A stretch of 64,000 bases of DNA. Origin: Diogma glabrata. Taxonomy: Eukaryota > Arthropoda > Insecta > Diptera > Cylindrotomidae. Below the pieces are notes generated by a model that saw only the letters and a list, made by a program, of their open reading frames with translations, was not told where the DNA came from and made no database searches. Position numbers and translations under genes: made by a program. The stretch is from positions 129,997,143 to 130,061,142 of the forward strand of contig OY856186.1 of assembly GCA_963693315.1 (NCBI GenBank), in the 5' to 3' direction. Of this stretch, positions 1 to 15,099 are shown piece after piece. Position 1 is the first letter of the stretch. The number at the start of each line of letters is the position of its first letter.

Positions 1-1190
1 AAGTACTATATTTATAAAAATCTTTGGTAGAGTCTAATGAATAATTTTCTGCAACTTCGCAAACTTTGTCGACAGCCTTAAAATATTTAGTTATTTTCTG
101 TTGGTTTGACGATTTTAAATTTGAAATGTTGGAAAGCGGTTGTGTTGAAAATTGCAAATTGATATGTGGAAGATGTTTGATAGTTATAGTTGAAGAATCA
201 GTTCTATCATTTAACTTTATATTTGGTTGTTTTGATTGACAGAGTTTTGAAAAAAAATCTCAGAGGAAGCATGATTAGGATCATTAACAGTAGAGAGAGA
301 TATCTGACTTGAAGGTAATGTTGAATCCAATGATAGAGTTGACCTTTTAGTTGTTTTATTCTTTGCAATGAAATCACCAATTAATACATGTTGAGGCCAG
401 AAATCTGTTTGAATAAGACTATCATAAAGGTCCTCAGTGCACGACAATTTAAACGACACAAAGCTCAAATCATCAAGACTTTGATCAGCTTTAACCAGTA
501 AACGTAGTACAATATTATCATGAGGATAGTCTAATTTTCTTTTTATGTAGGCTGTTATTTTGGTAACGTCAATCGATGGGTGTAACCGTGAAACATATAT
601 CGATCTTGAAAGAATCTTTCGATTTGATGAATTTGAGACAACTGATTTTTGGCGAATAGAAACAGCTGAACCCAATTCATGATTTGTATCTGAACTGGTA
701 CCAGACACCAAATTACGATTTTGAAAGATAAATTTATGACTAGTTTCTTCGTTTTCCAAAACCTTGTCAGAATTCTCTTTATTAACCAGCGATGATGAAT
801 TACGACAAGGCACATGATCATTTGTTGTTTTTGGCATTGACTCAAAATGTGACACATCACTATATTTCTGAACAATGTTACGTTTTTTCCTAGGGGGACT
901 AATGACAGAAATGCATTTGTTGATTGGCTGGCTACGGAATCGTCCTTAAATTTATTCTTAATAAATGCAACATCAGCAATTAATGAATTCATACTTTTAT
1001 TCAAAACATCAAAATTCGTCATTTCTATGTTATCAGTTGAGGTTGATATAGCTTTGGTTGAGCGCGTAGATGAAGATGCTAATGTATCATTTATAGTTTT
1101 ATTTCTAGTAGAAAATGTTGATGCACCATTATCACAGCAGTCATCACATAAAAATTTCAAGTTTCTCATTTCTTTAACAACATTATTTAA
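1..1190 (-). pseudogene. LINE ORF1 (gag-like) remnant, frameshifted
   Basis: On the minus strand this reads as the ORF1 protein of a Jockey/CR1-type non-LTR retrotransposon. It opens near 1185 with a Cys pair motif (FLCDDCC), the end of a PHD-like finger, followed by a Ser/Thr-rich and helical stretch. A frameshift near 880 moves the frame into the 855-217 segment, which holds the ORF1 core (SIYVSRLHPSIDVTKI ... FWPQHVLIGDFI). A further open frame continues to the window edge at 1 after a stop at 217. Such ORF1 proteins bind element RNA in the LINE ribonucleoprotein; that role is family knowledge. The piece lies downstream of an RT fragment on the same strand, the reverse of normal ORF1-ORF2 order, so it is a separate or rearranged copy. 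Confidence 0.7.
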
Positions 1191-2064
1191 ACAATAATAA
1201 AGGATGATCAACTGAATCAAAAGAATTTTTGATATCAATAAATAAACAAGAAACGTGTAGTTTGATGTCGATTGTTTTACAAATTATATCAGTTAGTGCC
1301 AAGCAGGCCGATGTTGTGATTGAGTTTTTACAAAATCCGTATTGGATTGCTGAGTTCACATTATTATTATCAATAAAAGCAATCAGTCTTGATGAAATTA
1401 CTTTTTCGAATATTTTAGAGAACACACTCAATAAAGATATAGGTTTATAATTTTGTACGTTCACCGTCGAGCCCGTTTTAAAAATAGGTATAACTTTAGC
1501 TATTTTCAGAACATCTGGAAATTTAATATTTGTTATACTTTCGTTTATCAGTTTTACAAGAAGCAGGATTATTTAACTCTTAAAAATTTTAATAAATTTA
1601 GAGGAAACTAAATCATAACCTGACGCCGAATTATTTTTCAAATTATTGATAATGTTTTGGATTTCAAGGATATTGGTAAGTTTAAATAAAAAATTGCTAA
1701 TATGCAAACAGCCAATCTGACAAAATTGATTTAAAGTGTTACTTGGAGATGTAACCGAGCTAGACGCTGTAAAAAAGTTACAAAACTCATCCGCAATTAT
1801 TTGTTCATCATTAATTATTTGTGACCTAATTTCCAGAAAAGTTTGATTCGTTTTACTAGGACAGTTATTAAAAATAGAAAACTTGAGATATTCCCAAAAC
1901 TTACCCGGTGAACCTTCACATTTCTCAAACTGACGAGTAGTATATTCTTTTCTAGCATTTTGAGTTTTAGTTTTAGTTACTTTGCAATAATATTCGTACT
2001 TTGTTAAAACGTAAGCATCATTAGGAATTTTTTTTTTTGTATTTACAAAATTTCTCACGCAGGG
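1190..2064 (-). pseudogene. LINE ORF2 fragment: linker and N-terminal RT motifs
   Basis: The minus strand encodes a partial reverse transcriptase. Positions 2058-1573 give the segment between endonuclease and RT (FWEYLKFSIFNN, then NNLKNNSASGYDLVSSKFIK). After a stop near 1573 the frame resumes as FPDVLKIAKVIPIFKTGSTVNVQNYKPISLLSVFSKIFEK, and then FIDIKNSFDSVDHPLL, which is RT motif A. The catalytic YADD/FADD motif and the thumb are missing: the frame stops being LINE-like at about 1190, where ORF1-type sequence begins. No endonuclease domain is visible upstream. It is a dead fragment, probably from the same family as the adjacent ORF1 piece. Confidence 0.75.
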
Positions 2065-2219
2065 AATAAGATTTAATATTTCGGCTCATTCAGTTCATTT
2101 GCTTACGTATAATCGGGACCGAAACTTTACGAGTATTTTGAACTATTGCAGATTTGAAATTTTTAATGAGATTACTAAAATTGCTACTATTTAGAATATT
2201 CTTTAGAACTAAACTAATT

Positions 2220-2850
2220 CGGCTGTCAATTCAACTAATACAAGTTTTGCTGATGATAGTAACATGAGCAGAGTTAGAATTAGCTGAGAAAGCCTGAATA
2301 CAATCAGGGCGTGATCAGGGCCAGAAAGAGCAAGCTATAAGGACAATCTGATGTGTTCTAGGCCTAAATTCAAATACTCTCGAATGGTTAACCTTATTTG
2401 AATATATCCTGTCCTGATTTGGTTTTTCGTATTAGACCTCTAATTGGGCAATCTGATCAGGGCCTGATTTCATGCTACTATTAATGAAATACTTATAATC
2501 CATGCACCGTTAGCTTTTAATGTCACTAGATCAAATTTATTATAGATTGGTTGAACATTAATTGAATTCAAAACGACCAAAATACAAGTTTGCCATTTTT
2601 CTAGGTTAGCCATACCTAATCTATTTCCTTTAAAGTTTGATTTAAATGATCTTGAAAAAAAAATAATCTTTTGAAACTTCTAGGAACTGTGATTGATAAA
2701 AATATGAAATAGAATACGCTGTTTGAAAATTTGAAGGTTTTGCGTCGGTATCGTACGTTTTAATAACAGTTTCTTCGAATATACAATTCAATAAACGTCC
2801 CTGCATGGAATATTGCTCTCACATTTGAGGTGGAGCGTACTTAAGTAGTT
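2220..2850 (+). pseudogene. Degenerate LINE RT C-terminal region
   Basis: The plus strand holds a badly decayed RT tail with no long open frame. FADDS is readable at 2245-2259, the catalytic motif C. Around 2555-2610 it reads IIDWLNIN-IEFKTTKIQ; around 2680-2730 LGTVIDKNMK-NTLFENL; and at 2785-2837 RPCMEYCSHI-GGAY. The last block equals the IRPCMEYC block of the better preserved LINE at 16.4-17.5 kb. About 200 bases at 2290-2490 with imperfect repeats of a TGATCAGGGCC core interrupt it and may be a separate insertion. Stops and frameshifts throughout rule out function. Confidence 0.6.
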
Positions 2851-4278
2851 TAAATGGTTACTATGGTTAACACTAAAAATGCCTATAACTTTATATAGAA
2901 CAAACAAATGCTTGAAGTTTTTTAAGAGAACCCAATTATTAACAGTATTAAAAATTTCAGAAGAAATTTGCATTTTCGCCGCCGCTGATACTTCCGGTAG
3001 TCCCACAAACTGTTCAAAATTAACAACTGTAGCAATTACTGCTAATCTATCCAATAGTGAAGACAACCTCAAAAGTAAAGACAACCTTGTACAAATATTA
3101 TAATATCACAATTGTTAATGCTTAACAAAAATGTTTGCAGAAAGAAAACGTTCACAAAATATGTTTGTTTGAAAAACCAACGATAACAATAACCACAAGA
3201 AATAGAACAAACTCATTATCATGAACAATTTGAATACGGATATTATCAGATGAAAGATAAATTTTCATTCACGTTCTGTAAAAACATACTTATATGTGTG
3301 TATGTATATTGTATTACTGGTTGATTTTCTTATTTGTTACTGTGGTTTTATGACTGGAACTGAACTACATATGTAGTTTTGATATTTGTTTTCTTTATTA
3401 TAAAATGTGAGTTTATTATCTTTTGCTTAAATCCTTTTCATTCGTGACGAGATTCCATGTTGAACATTTTGAAATCGTTTTAAATAGCAAATATACATAT
3501 TTGGTATTTTTAGAGGACGGCAATTGTTGTCATTCAAACTGACGAGCTATTTTGTACTAACTGTAGAACACGCCATAGTATTGTCCTGTTCAACAAAATT
3601 CTTCTTAGGAATCTGTTTAGTATTTCGGTTTTATTCTCCACACTGAAAACTGAATTACCAACACTAATTCCTATGGTTAGATACGTATCCTACAAATCAT
3701 AAATGTATTTTCATATTTATCCTAAAACGTTTTTGATGAATTTTGTTGCCTATCGTCACACAAAATAATCCATTCAGATGATTTCAAAATACCATATAAG
3801 TATATGAATTCACCATTATGTACTTTAGGGTTGAAAACATACAGATAATTGATACCGTAACAGAAAAAATGAAAATACAGCAAAACATGAAAAAAACAAA
3901 TAAAAACAAATCTTAATTTATGTTCATCGTTTTATTTTATTACTTTTTTTCGTACTTACACATAATGTGGTTCTCCTATGTACTAATAAAAGCTCATTTA
4001 CAAACATTTTTTGTTTTATTATTTGGTTACACAAAAAATGCGAAATTATAATCTTTGAGACTTTTAGAAGCATTTTTTGTCAAATATTATTTTATTTGTA
4101 TTAGTATTAGTTTACGCAAAGCAGGAATGGGATTAAGTGTATCTCTTCTGTTTGGCATAAAATCGACCAAAAAAACGGTTTTTGGAAGTCACTATGGAAT
4201 TTACAATATTAATGTATGTATGTATAGGTATATATTGATATGAACTAAATAAAACTTTATACAAAATCAGTTTTTATA
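2851..4278. other. AT-rich noncoding stretch
   Basis: I see no credible gene, RNA gene or clear repeat boundary here. The short reading frames lack any recognisable motif and have ordinary AT-rich composition. Confidence 0.5.
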
Positions 4279-4286
4279 GCTGTCTT

Positions 4287-5032
4287 CGGCGTTGCCACTC
4301 AAAAAAATTAAAATTTATCCAATTTTATAAAAAAATGTATCCAAATGTATCCACTTTTTTGAAAAAATGAAACATGATTATTTGATATTGCTAAAGGACT
4401 AATTACAATATATGTTTAGTACAATTCAGTATCCTGATCACATTTATTTATAATATAACAACAAAAAAATCACATTAATTCAAATTTTTATCTGATTATT
4501 TTTATATGTGTTTTATTTGATGAATAAATTCCATACACAATTTTTGCACAGTTTTTGTCAGCTCCGAAAATTCCACTTTTACCAGTTTATTCTATGCTAA
4601 AAATGATTGTACTGCATATCCCATACTTATTTCAGACAATTGTAATGGTTTTCTTTATTTTCAAAACCTAGCTCATTTACATTCCTTAGATTTAAGAAAC
4701 GATAAGGTTCTATAAAATTGTATAAAATGATTTTTAAATCGACTTTTAAATTATTAAAAAAAATGTGATTGATTTTCAAAAACTGTTTAAAATTAGTTAC
4801 ACTGCTCGCTAATTTCTGATACTTTTTCGTTCACAAAAAGAGAATAGACGAACAATATAACAAATTTCATAAACATTTTCAAAGTTTTTGGAAATCCAAC
4901 ACAGCTAAAGGCAAATTAATTAAATGTATCTATTCTAGCAGTTTTGTGATTTTTTTGTATCCAGTATCCATTTAATAAATGTTTCAAATAATGTATCCAA
5001 ATAGATACAAATGCATCCAAGTGGCAACGCTG
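4287..5032. mobile_element. hAT-like MITE with 8-bp target duplication
   Basis: The ends form a terminal inverted repeat: left CGGCGTTGCCACT, right AGTGGCAACGCTG, whose complement is CAGCGTTGCCACT, one mismatch in 13. The element is bracketed by an identical 8-bp direct repeat GCTGTCTT at 4279-4286 and 5033-5040. An 8-bp duplication and a CA-type TIR terminus are characteristic of the hAT superfamily. Subterminal TGTATCCA-like motifs recur inside both ends (about 4330-4355 and 4965-5020), as expected for transposase binding sites. It is 746 bp with no coding capacity, so it would need a transposase supplied elsewhere. Confidence 0.8.
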
Positions 5033-5040
5033 GCTGTCTT

Positions 5041-7379
5041 ATTTTATAAAATATGTTGTGTAATACGAATAACAATATACGTCACAACACATAGCTAGAA
5101 ACCTTTTTATACCTAGACTCATCAGCAACATGTGTTTTGAGGTGTTAATGGACGCAAATTATGTTTTTCGTATTGTTTGTGTTTTTAAATAGGAATCGTA
5201 ACAACACATATAAAATATGTCATAAGCAAATTTTGTTATATTTTACTATCTAAAAAATAGTAAATTCTATTGGTTAAAGTTTCTAAAAATGATAACTCTC
5301 ACACATTAACTGTATTAACTGTTAACTATAATTAATTAATGCGTTATGGAAGTGGTTTTTGTGTTAGAAGCAAAGATCGCTTACAACTGATCTTATATCA
5401 TCATATTGCATTGCAACACAAACCCATTTAATTACCAAATTTTTAAGAAAATAATTTATCAGCAGTTAGATACTTTTGTAAATGTAAAATTCGTATTATT
5501 TTTTATTATTATTATACAACTAGTATAATAGAACAACTGAGCTACGCTCATCTAGTAATTTACATATCATATTTATAGCACATTTTTGGGGTGTCACCAG
5601 TGCCGAATCTAGGTATTTCAGTGCCGGTTGTAGATTTGGTAAATGGCGCCCGCAAATTTAAATATTTTGTAAAAACGTATAATCAAAAAAATGCAGCAAA
5701 TGTTTTAATACGAAGTGTTTTATAATAAGAATAAGAATATGTGTCACTGTCACAGCAACACGTGGACAGCTTTTAAGATCTAGGTCCCACAAAAATATGG
5801 GTTCTCCAGTATTCTCAAGTGTTGGACGCTTTTTATAAATGGAACAACATTTTTTTATGGTTTTTAAAATGTTGAATATTTAGAAAAATAATCCTATCAT
5901 ATTATAAAATATGATTCATGTTAATATGTGGCAAATAAAAACAAACTAAAAATTAAATTTTTTATTAAATTGACAAAAACATAACTAAAACTGGGTTCCT
6001 AATAATCCAGCTGGTGGAATACTGCTCATTCATATGACGTACTCTCGTCGTCAATGATTTAAGTTCACAAATAGAGCTGGGTAAATAAAGGATCATTTCA
6101 TCGAGCGAGCAATAGCACCTCACCAAGTAAATAAAAATTGATTATAATAAATAAAAAAAGTTATGCGAATTTATTTTAAATATTTCTCATTTTGTAAATA
6201 TATTGTAACGATTATGGAGTGCGATGTAAAAAAGTCCATTGATAATTTTCTTTCTGGAAAGCGTTTCCACTAAAGCAATTTAACTGAATAACACGTAAAT
6301 AAATATCTGAAGATAACAAAAACAAACTTGCATTTAGAAATTGAATACTTTTAACTAATGGAAAATAAAATAAAAACTACGTTGTCTTTGATAAAGTAGG
6401 TAAATAAACGAATAAAAATAATAGATTTCACACCTAGGTGTGAAGTTTTGAAGATTGTGTTATTATGTTTTTTACTATTCAATGGAAAATTCTATATTAA
6501 AATATTGTAGTGAATAATTGCTATTGATTTAACTAGAATAAAAAAGGTGGCGTTGGCGATAGATTAGTTCAAAATAAACGATACAGTTAGTTGAAAATTA
6601 ATGGTGACATAAGTTTTTAATAATATAACAGTGATACGGTATAGTAATATAAGATAGCCCTAAAAAATTTATACAAGATGAAGGAAAAAATAGTAAAGGA
6701 ATATCATAAAAGTGAAATTATTATGAAACAAAAACGATTAATAGAGAGGAGGAATAATAAAAAAAATAAATAAATATTTTGTAATAAAATAATGGGACGT
6801 TATTAATTATGAAAATAATAAATTGTTATTAATTATGAAAATAAAAATAGCATTAATTTATAGGAGAGAATAATTATAATATGAAAATCAAAAATAATAA
6901 GAAATAATATTCATGTATACAAATAAAGTTGTAGTAAATAAATAATCACATATAGTCACTTTTATGGCTTTGTTTTCCGAAAACTTTTTTATTACGGGAT
7001 CGTATTCTAATAAATAAGAAATTTCAGATTCAATTGCTTTAAGAGAAAAGGCAACTATAGTCTGTCCGGCACATGCTTTATCACCTGTCGCGTGCTTAAT
7101 TTAATGTTAATGGCAATATTTGACTTTAAATAAATTCGGAAAAATATCTTTAATACTTTGCAAATATAGAGGGTTTAAAATTTCCTATCGGAGTTAAACT
7201 TATTAGTTTTTGTTCATGTTGTAAAATTTTGAAATTCTCGCAGAGTTCTATAGCAACAACATCGCATTAACCTCAACAGTAGTATAAGTTTGTCAAAATT
7301 AATTCTGCATTCCAAATATTGGAAAATATAATCCCAGTCCTAGTTTTTTAATTAAAACGTGTTATGCGCTTAGTTGCAA
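5041..7379. other. AT-rich noncoding stretch
   Basis: No gene is supported. The segment around 5590-5660 is less AT-rich than its surroundings and looks like an old repeat fragment, but I cannot assign it to a family. Confidence 0.4.
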
Positions 7380-8030
7380 TTTATAGGTAACAAAATATAA
7401 ATTTTTGAAATGTGCAAATTAAATTTATAATTAAATTTGATACCAAACCTTTATTACCTTTCATTTGATGTCAAATGAAAGGTAATAAAGGTAATTTCAT
7501 TCAATTAATTTTTTTTAGTTCATGACATTATGTCCTCTAGGGTGTGCGCTGTTCAATTTATTAAGTCATCATTAAGCATTTAACCCTATTTACTGAAAAT
7601 TAGACCAATCGACTACAATCAATCCACTCAGCAATTCACTCGATTATAAAGCTACTTACAATTCTTAAAACATCGAACCGATGATCGTAAATGTAATTGT
7701 AAGGACACTTTGATAGCTGTAGTAGCTCGCATATGTTATCGTGTACACAACGATACAACAATATTTACTATTGCAATAACCAAAACGGTTACGATCATCC
7801 AATAAGAGTGTTAGCCATTATGAAATTATTCCCAATTATCGGGTGCAGCCAAGCAAAATCGCTAGTTAAAGGCAACAACATATATATTTTTGAAATGTGC
7901 AAAGTCCTTTCATTTGATACCCAACACGGTATCATTAAATAAAATTGTTTTTAGGTCATGACCTTATGTCCTCTAGGAACAACCATAAGCAATTTATTGT
8001 ATCATCATTAAGCCTATAACCAGTAGAAGA
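7380..8030. repeat. Pair of diverged direct repeats
   Basis: Two related copies lie about 470 bp apart: roughly 7380-7590 and 7850-8030. Shared blocks are TTTTTGAAATGTGCAAA, a TTTCATTTGATACC-type block, CATGAC-TTATGTCCTCTAGG, and ATCATTAAGC. Between them the second copy carries a longer 5' part. I do not recognise the family. There is no coding potential. Confidence 0.6.
7448..7491. repeat. Perfect 21-bp inverted repeat with 2-nt loop
   Basis: The arms at 7448-7468 and 7471-7491 are exact reverse complements (CCTTTATTACCTTTCATTTGA) separated by TG. It lies in the first copy of the 7.4/7.85-kb repeat pair, and the second copy lacks the duplicated arm. Confidence 0.9.
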
Positions 8031-8319
8031 TCAAAACGCTTCATGGGTAGTTCTACACACGAAGGAAGAAAATGGAGCTAATTGCGGCACGACATGTTTT
8101 TAGCGTATAAGTTCTGGCAACTAGTTTTAGTTAAAGTTGATGACGTTCTTTCAACTTTTCTGAATGTGGCCAGTCAAAAAAAAAACAACAAAAAACAAAA
8201 AAAAAACAAGAGTTAAAATTAAAAAATATCCTTCTTAATCCTAAACTAACTCAAAATTATCTCAATATTATCTCAAAATACGAAATAAACATTTATCTAA
8301 GTCTGCCCGCTTTTAAATC

Positions 8320-8905
8320 TTCCAGGGGACTGAGAACTGGGAACTGATAATTTATCCGTATTTCGCTTAAAAATGACATAATTACGTCTAAAAAAAAATA
8401 AACGGATTCTATACCAAAGCAATACATATTCACGACGTATAAAATTACAAAATTACCTGAAATTAAAATAGTTTTTACGAAAATACTTGCCAGGGGGACT
8501 GATAATTTGACTGGACAACACACGATCTTGCTACTAATGATGACTGTTTTGAATGATAAAATCTCGGACTAAGTAAAACACTTGCAATATTATATTTATT
8601 GAGCTTTAATTAATTCCTGTGACGAGTGATAACTTGATAGAAATATGAATTTCCAATATTTTTAATGTGTTTTGATTGGGCAGGAGAATAATAACAAATT
8701 CGTGGGACAAACTTCAATAGGATATATCTTATATGAAATATAGAGTAATGTTATGATTATTTACACATTATTAAAGCATCATTATTCAAAATTATTACTA
8801 CAGAGTAAATTTGTCTCTACACACTTAGAATCATTGATTATTTAGTTTACCAGCTTTGAATTTCATGGTGGGACACGCCAGGGGACTGATAATTTGACGT
8901 TTTGA
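8320..8905. repeat. Three dispersed copies of a CCAGGGGACTGATAATTTGAC motif
   Basis: The motif occurs near 8321 (with an inserted GAGAACTGG), near 8489 and near 8879, all on the plus strand. The sequence between is AT-rich and noncoding. Spacing is irregular, so this is not a simple tandem array. Confidence 0.55.
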
Positions 8906-9199
8906 ATAATTTTTTTTCTAAGAAATGTATTTCGAAACTGGTTTATTTTGGGTGACCAGCTAGACATAGTTAAGGTTTACAAATTTCATGTGAAAAACAT
9001 TTTTTTTTTCATATTAATATACGAAATAAGCAGAGCCGTCCAAAATTCCTATATTTGTAGAACTACCCTCATACGATACCTCGTTTGTCAAATTGTGATT
9101 AGTAGTTTAGAAGTCATGAGGGAACAAATAAACATACATAAATACATCGACCAACCACATAACTCGCCGTAGTCGGGTAATAATAAATTATCATAAACC

Positions 9200-9440
9200 A
9201 ATGTTACTTCGGTCTGAAAGACCTAAGTATTACATTCATGAGCTCAAAGTGAAATTCTTACCCCCACTTTTTTTGACATTTCTCGACGTTCTAGGACCTC
9301 CTGATTCTAAAAAAGCAAAAAAAAAAAAAATGTATGTCTGTCTGTCGGCCGGCCGTCATTACCTACGCTGCAGGGAAAACTACTGGAGGGATTTCAAAAA
9401 TTTCTAAAAATAGGTATACTCATTTTTTTCTAAAAATAGG
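9200..9440. repeat. GC-richer repeat segment with TGTCTGTCTGTC run
   Basis: The stretch includes a poly-A run, TGTCTGTCTGTCGGCCGGCC and CTACTGGAGGGATTT, and a duplicated TTTCTAAAAATAGGTATACTCA (about 9402-9446). It immediately precedes the 135-bp tandem array and looks like its leader. No protein domain is recognisable. Confidence 0.4.
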
Positions 9441-9479
9441 TATACTCAAGGGACAGGTCCGAAAGGACGCTGTGTTCGA

Positions 9480-10315
9480 TAACTGTACCGGAAGTGTGTC
9501 AAAAAAATCATTAAGTGTGTCAAAACAAGGAAATTTGCATATTTTTGGCTTAAAAAACGTTCATTTTAAGTGATTACGAGTAGGAACATTGAATTTGGAG
9601 AAATCTTGATGGTCGGAAGTGGTATGTGAGATCAAAAACTAGATTATTGCATTATAAGTTTGTCAAAAAAAAGTTGTCAAGTGTGTCAAAAGAAAGATTT
9701 TTGTTTATTTTTTTACCTAATTTTTTGGAAAAAAATATAAAATTAATTGTTTGTTTGAAATGAAGTTTTATTATTATTATTCAGAATTATGGCATTATAA
9801 GTTTGTCAAAAAAGTGTTGTCAAGTGTGTCAAAAGAAAGATTTTTATTTTTTTTTACCCAATTTTTTGAAAATAAAATTGTTTGTTTGAAATGAAATTTT
9901 ATTATTATTATTGAGAATTATGGCATTATAGGTTTGTCAACAAAATGTTGTCAAGTGTGTCAAAAGATTTTTATTTAGTTTTTTACCCAATTTTTTGGAA
10001 AAAAAATAAATTGTTTGTTTGAAATGAAATTTTATTATTATTATTGAGAATTATGGCATTATAGGTTTGTCAAAAAATGTTGTCAAGTGTGTCAAAAGAA
10101 AGGTTTTTATTTATTTTTTACCCAATTTTTTTAGAAAAAAATAAAATTAATAGTTCGTATGACATGATATTTTATTATTATTATAGAGAATTATGGCATT
10201 ATAAGTTTGTCAAAAAATAATGTCAAGTGTGTCAAAAAATTATTTCATTAAATTTTTTAGCCAATTTTTTGGGAAAAAAAATGTAGCTGTTTTTATGACG
10301 TAAATGTAATTTAAA
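9480..10315. repeat. Tandem array, ~135-bp unit, about five copies
   Basis: Units are marked by GGCATTATAAGTTTGTCAAA followed by TTGTCAAGTGTGTCAAAAG, an A/T tract and TTTATTATTATTATTGAG. Markers start near 9650, 9790, 9920, 10053 and 10193, a period of 130-140 bp. A shorter degenerate unit sits at 9490-9540. Copies differ by small indels in A/T runs. Confidence 0.85.
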
Positions 10316-10740
10316 ATGAAATTGGACATGGAAATTTTTGAATTTGTTGTAGTTTTTGAAATATTTTTGGAATTTTGAAAAAGTTTGTATTTTTGATTTC
10401 ATAATAATTTTTGCAATATTTTTAGAATTTCGGAAAAAGTTTTAATTTTTGATTTTGTAAGAATTTTTGAAATATTTTTAGAATTTTGAAAAATTTTTAA
10501 TTTTTGATATTATTATAATTTTTGGAATTTTGAAAAAAGTTTGAATTTTTGATTTTGTAATAATTTTTGCAATATGTTTAGAATTTTGGAAAAAGTTTGA
10601 ATTTTTAAGAATTTTTGAAATATTATTGGAATTTAGAAAATATTTAAATATTTGATTCTAATATTTGGAATATTTTTGGAATTTTGAAAAAGTTTGATTT
10701 TATTTAATTTAACAATATTTTTGGAATTTTCATTATAATT
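10316..10740. repeat. Degenerate tandem array, ~55-65-bp unit
   Basis: Successive blocks repeat the theme TTTTTGAAATATTTTTGGAATTTTGAAAAAGTTTGAATTTTTGATTTTGTAATAA with substitutions, about seven copies. It abuts the 135-bp array directly. Confidence 0.65.
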
Positions 10741-11235
10741 TTCCGGCAACGTATTGATGTTTCGTGTTAGTTTTGTAATAAATTTCTAAACAGAGATAAA
10801 AAATACTTGTACTTTAACAAAGAGTTATGTTTGATATACATCGCTGCCCAAAACTAAAAACCATGTCCTCATAAAAGTTTTTTGCTGAAAACTATATTTT
10901 TTCTGTTTGGTTCACGGTTCGGTTTTATAGTAGAAAACTTGGTCTAGTACCTACATAAATTGGAAAAATTTACTCATTTCATTTTTAAACTACTACAGTA
11001 TTTTTTCACGTCTACTACATTTTTGTATTCAAATTCAAATTACGGGTTTTTTATGTTACGACAAATGTTAGGTTTTTAGTTTATTAAACGGAATAAAGCG
11101 TGAAATTATCTTTTTCTTTTCGAACTTAATGAAATCCACAAAAACGGTCTCTTTAATGCGACTTATTAGTAGAATAAAGTTGTTTTTATTTGAATATCAA
11201 AAAGGAAAAAGTATAAAATATCAAAAAGTATAAAA
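10741..11235. other. AT-rich noncoding stretch
   Basis: No gene or repeat that I can define is present between the tandem arrays and the palindromic-element fragment. Confidence 0.4.

Positions 11236-15099
<3,864 letters not shown>

Noticed and set aside
2290..2480. TGATCAGGGCC-rich segment as a MITE
   Set aside because: Imperfect inverted similarity but no definable ends or target duplication.
2788..3103. Overlapping small frames on both strands near 2.8-3.1 kb
   Set aside because: No recognisable domain; part of the region is explained by the LINE fragment in another frame.
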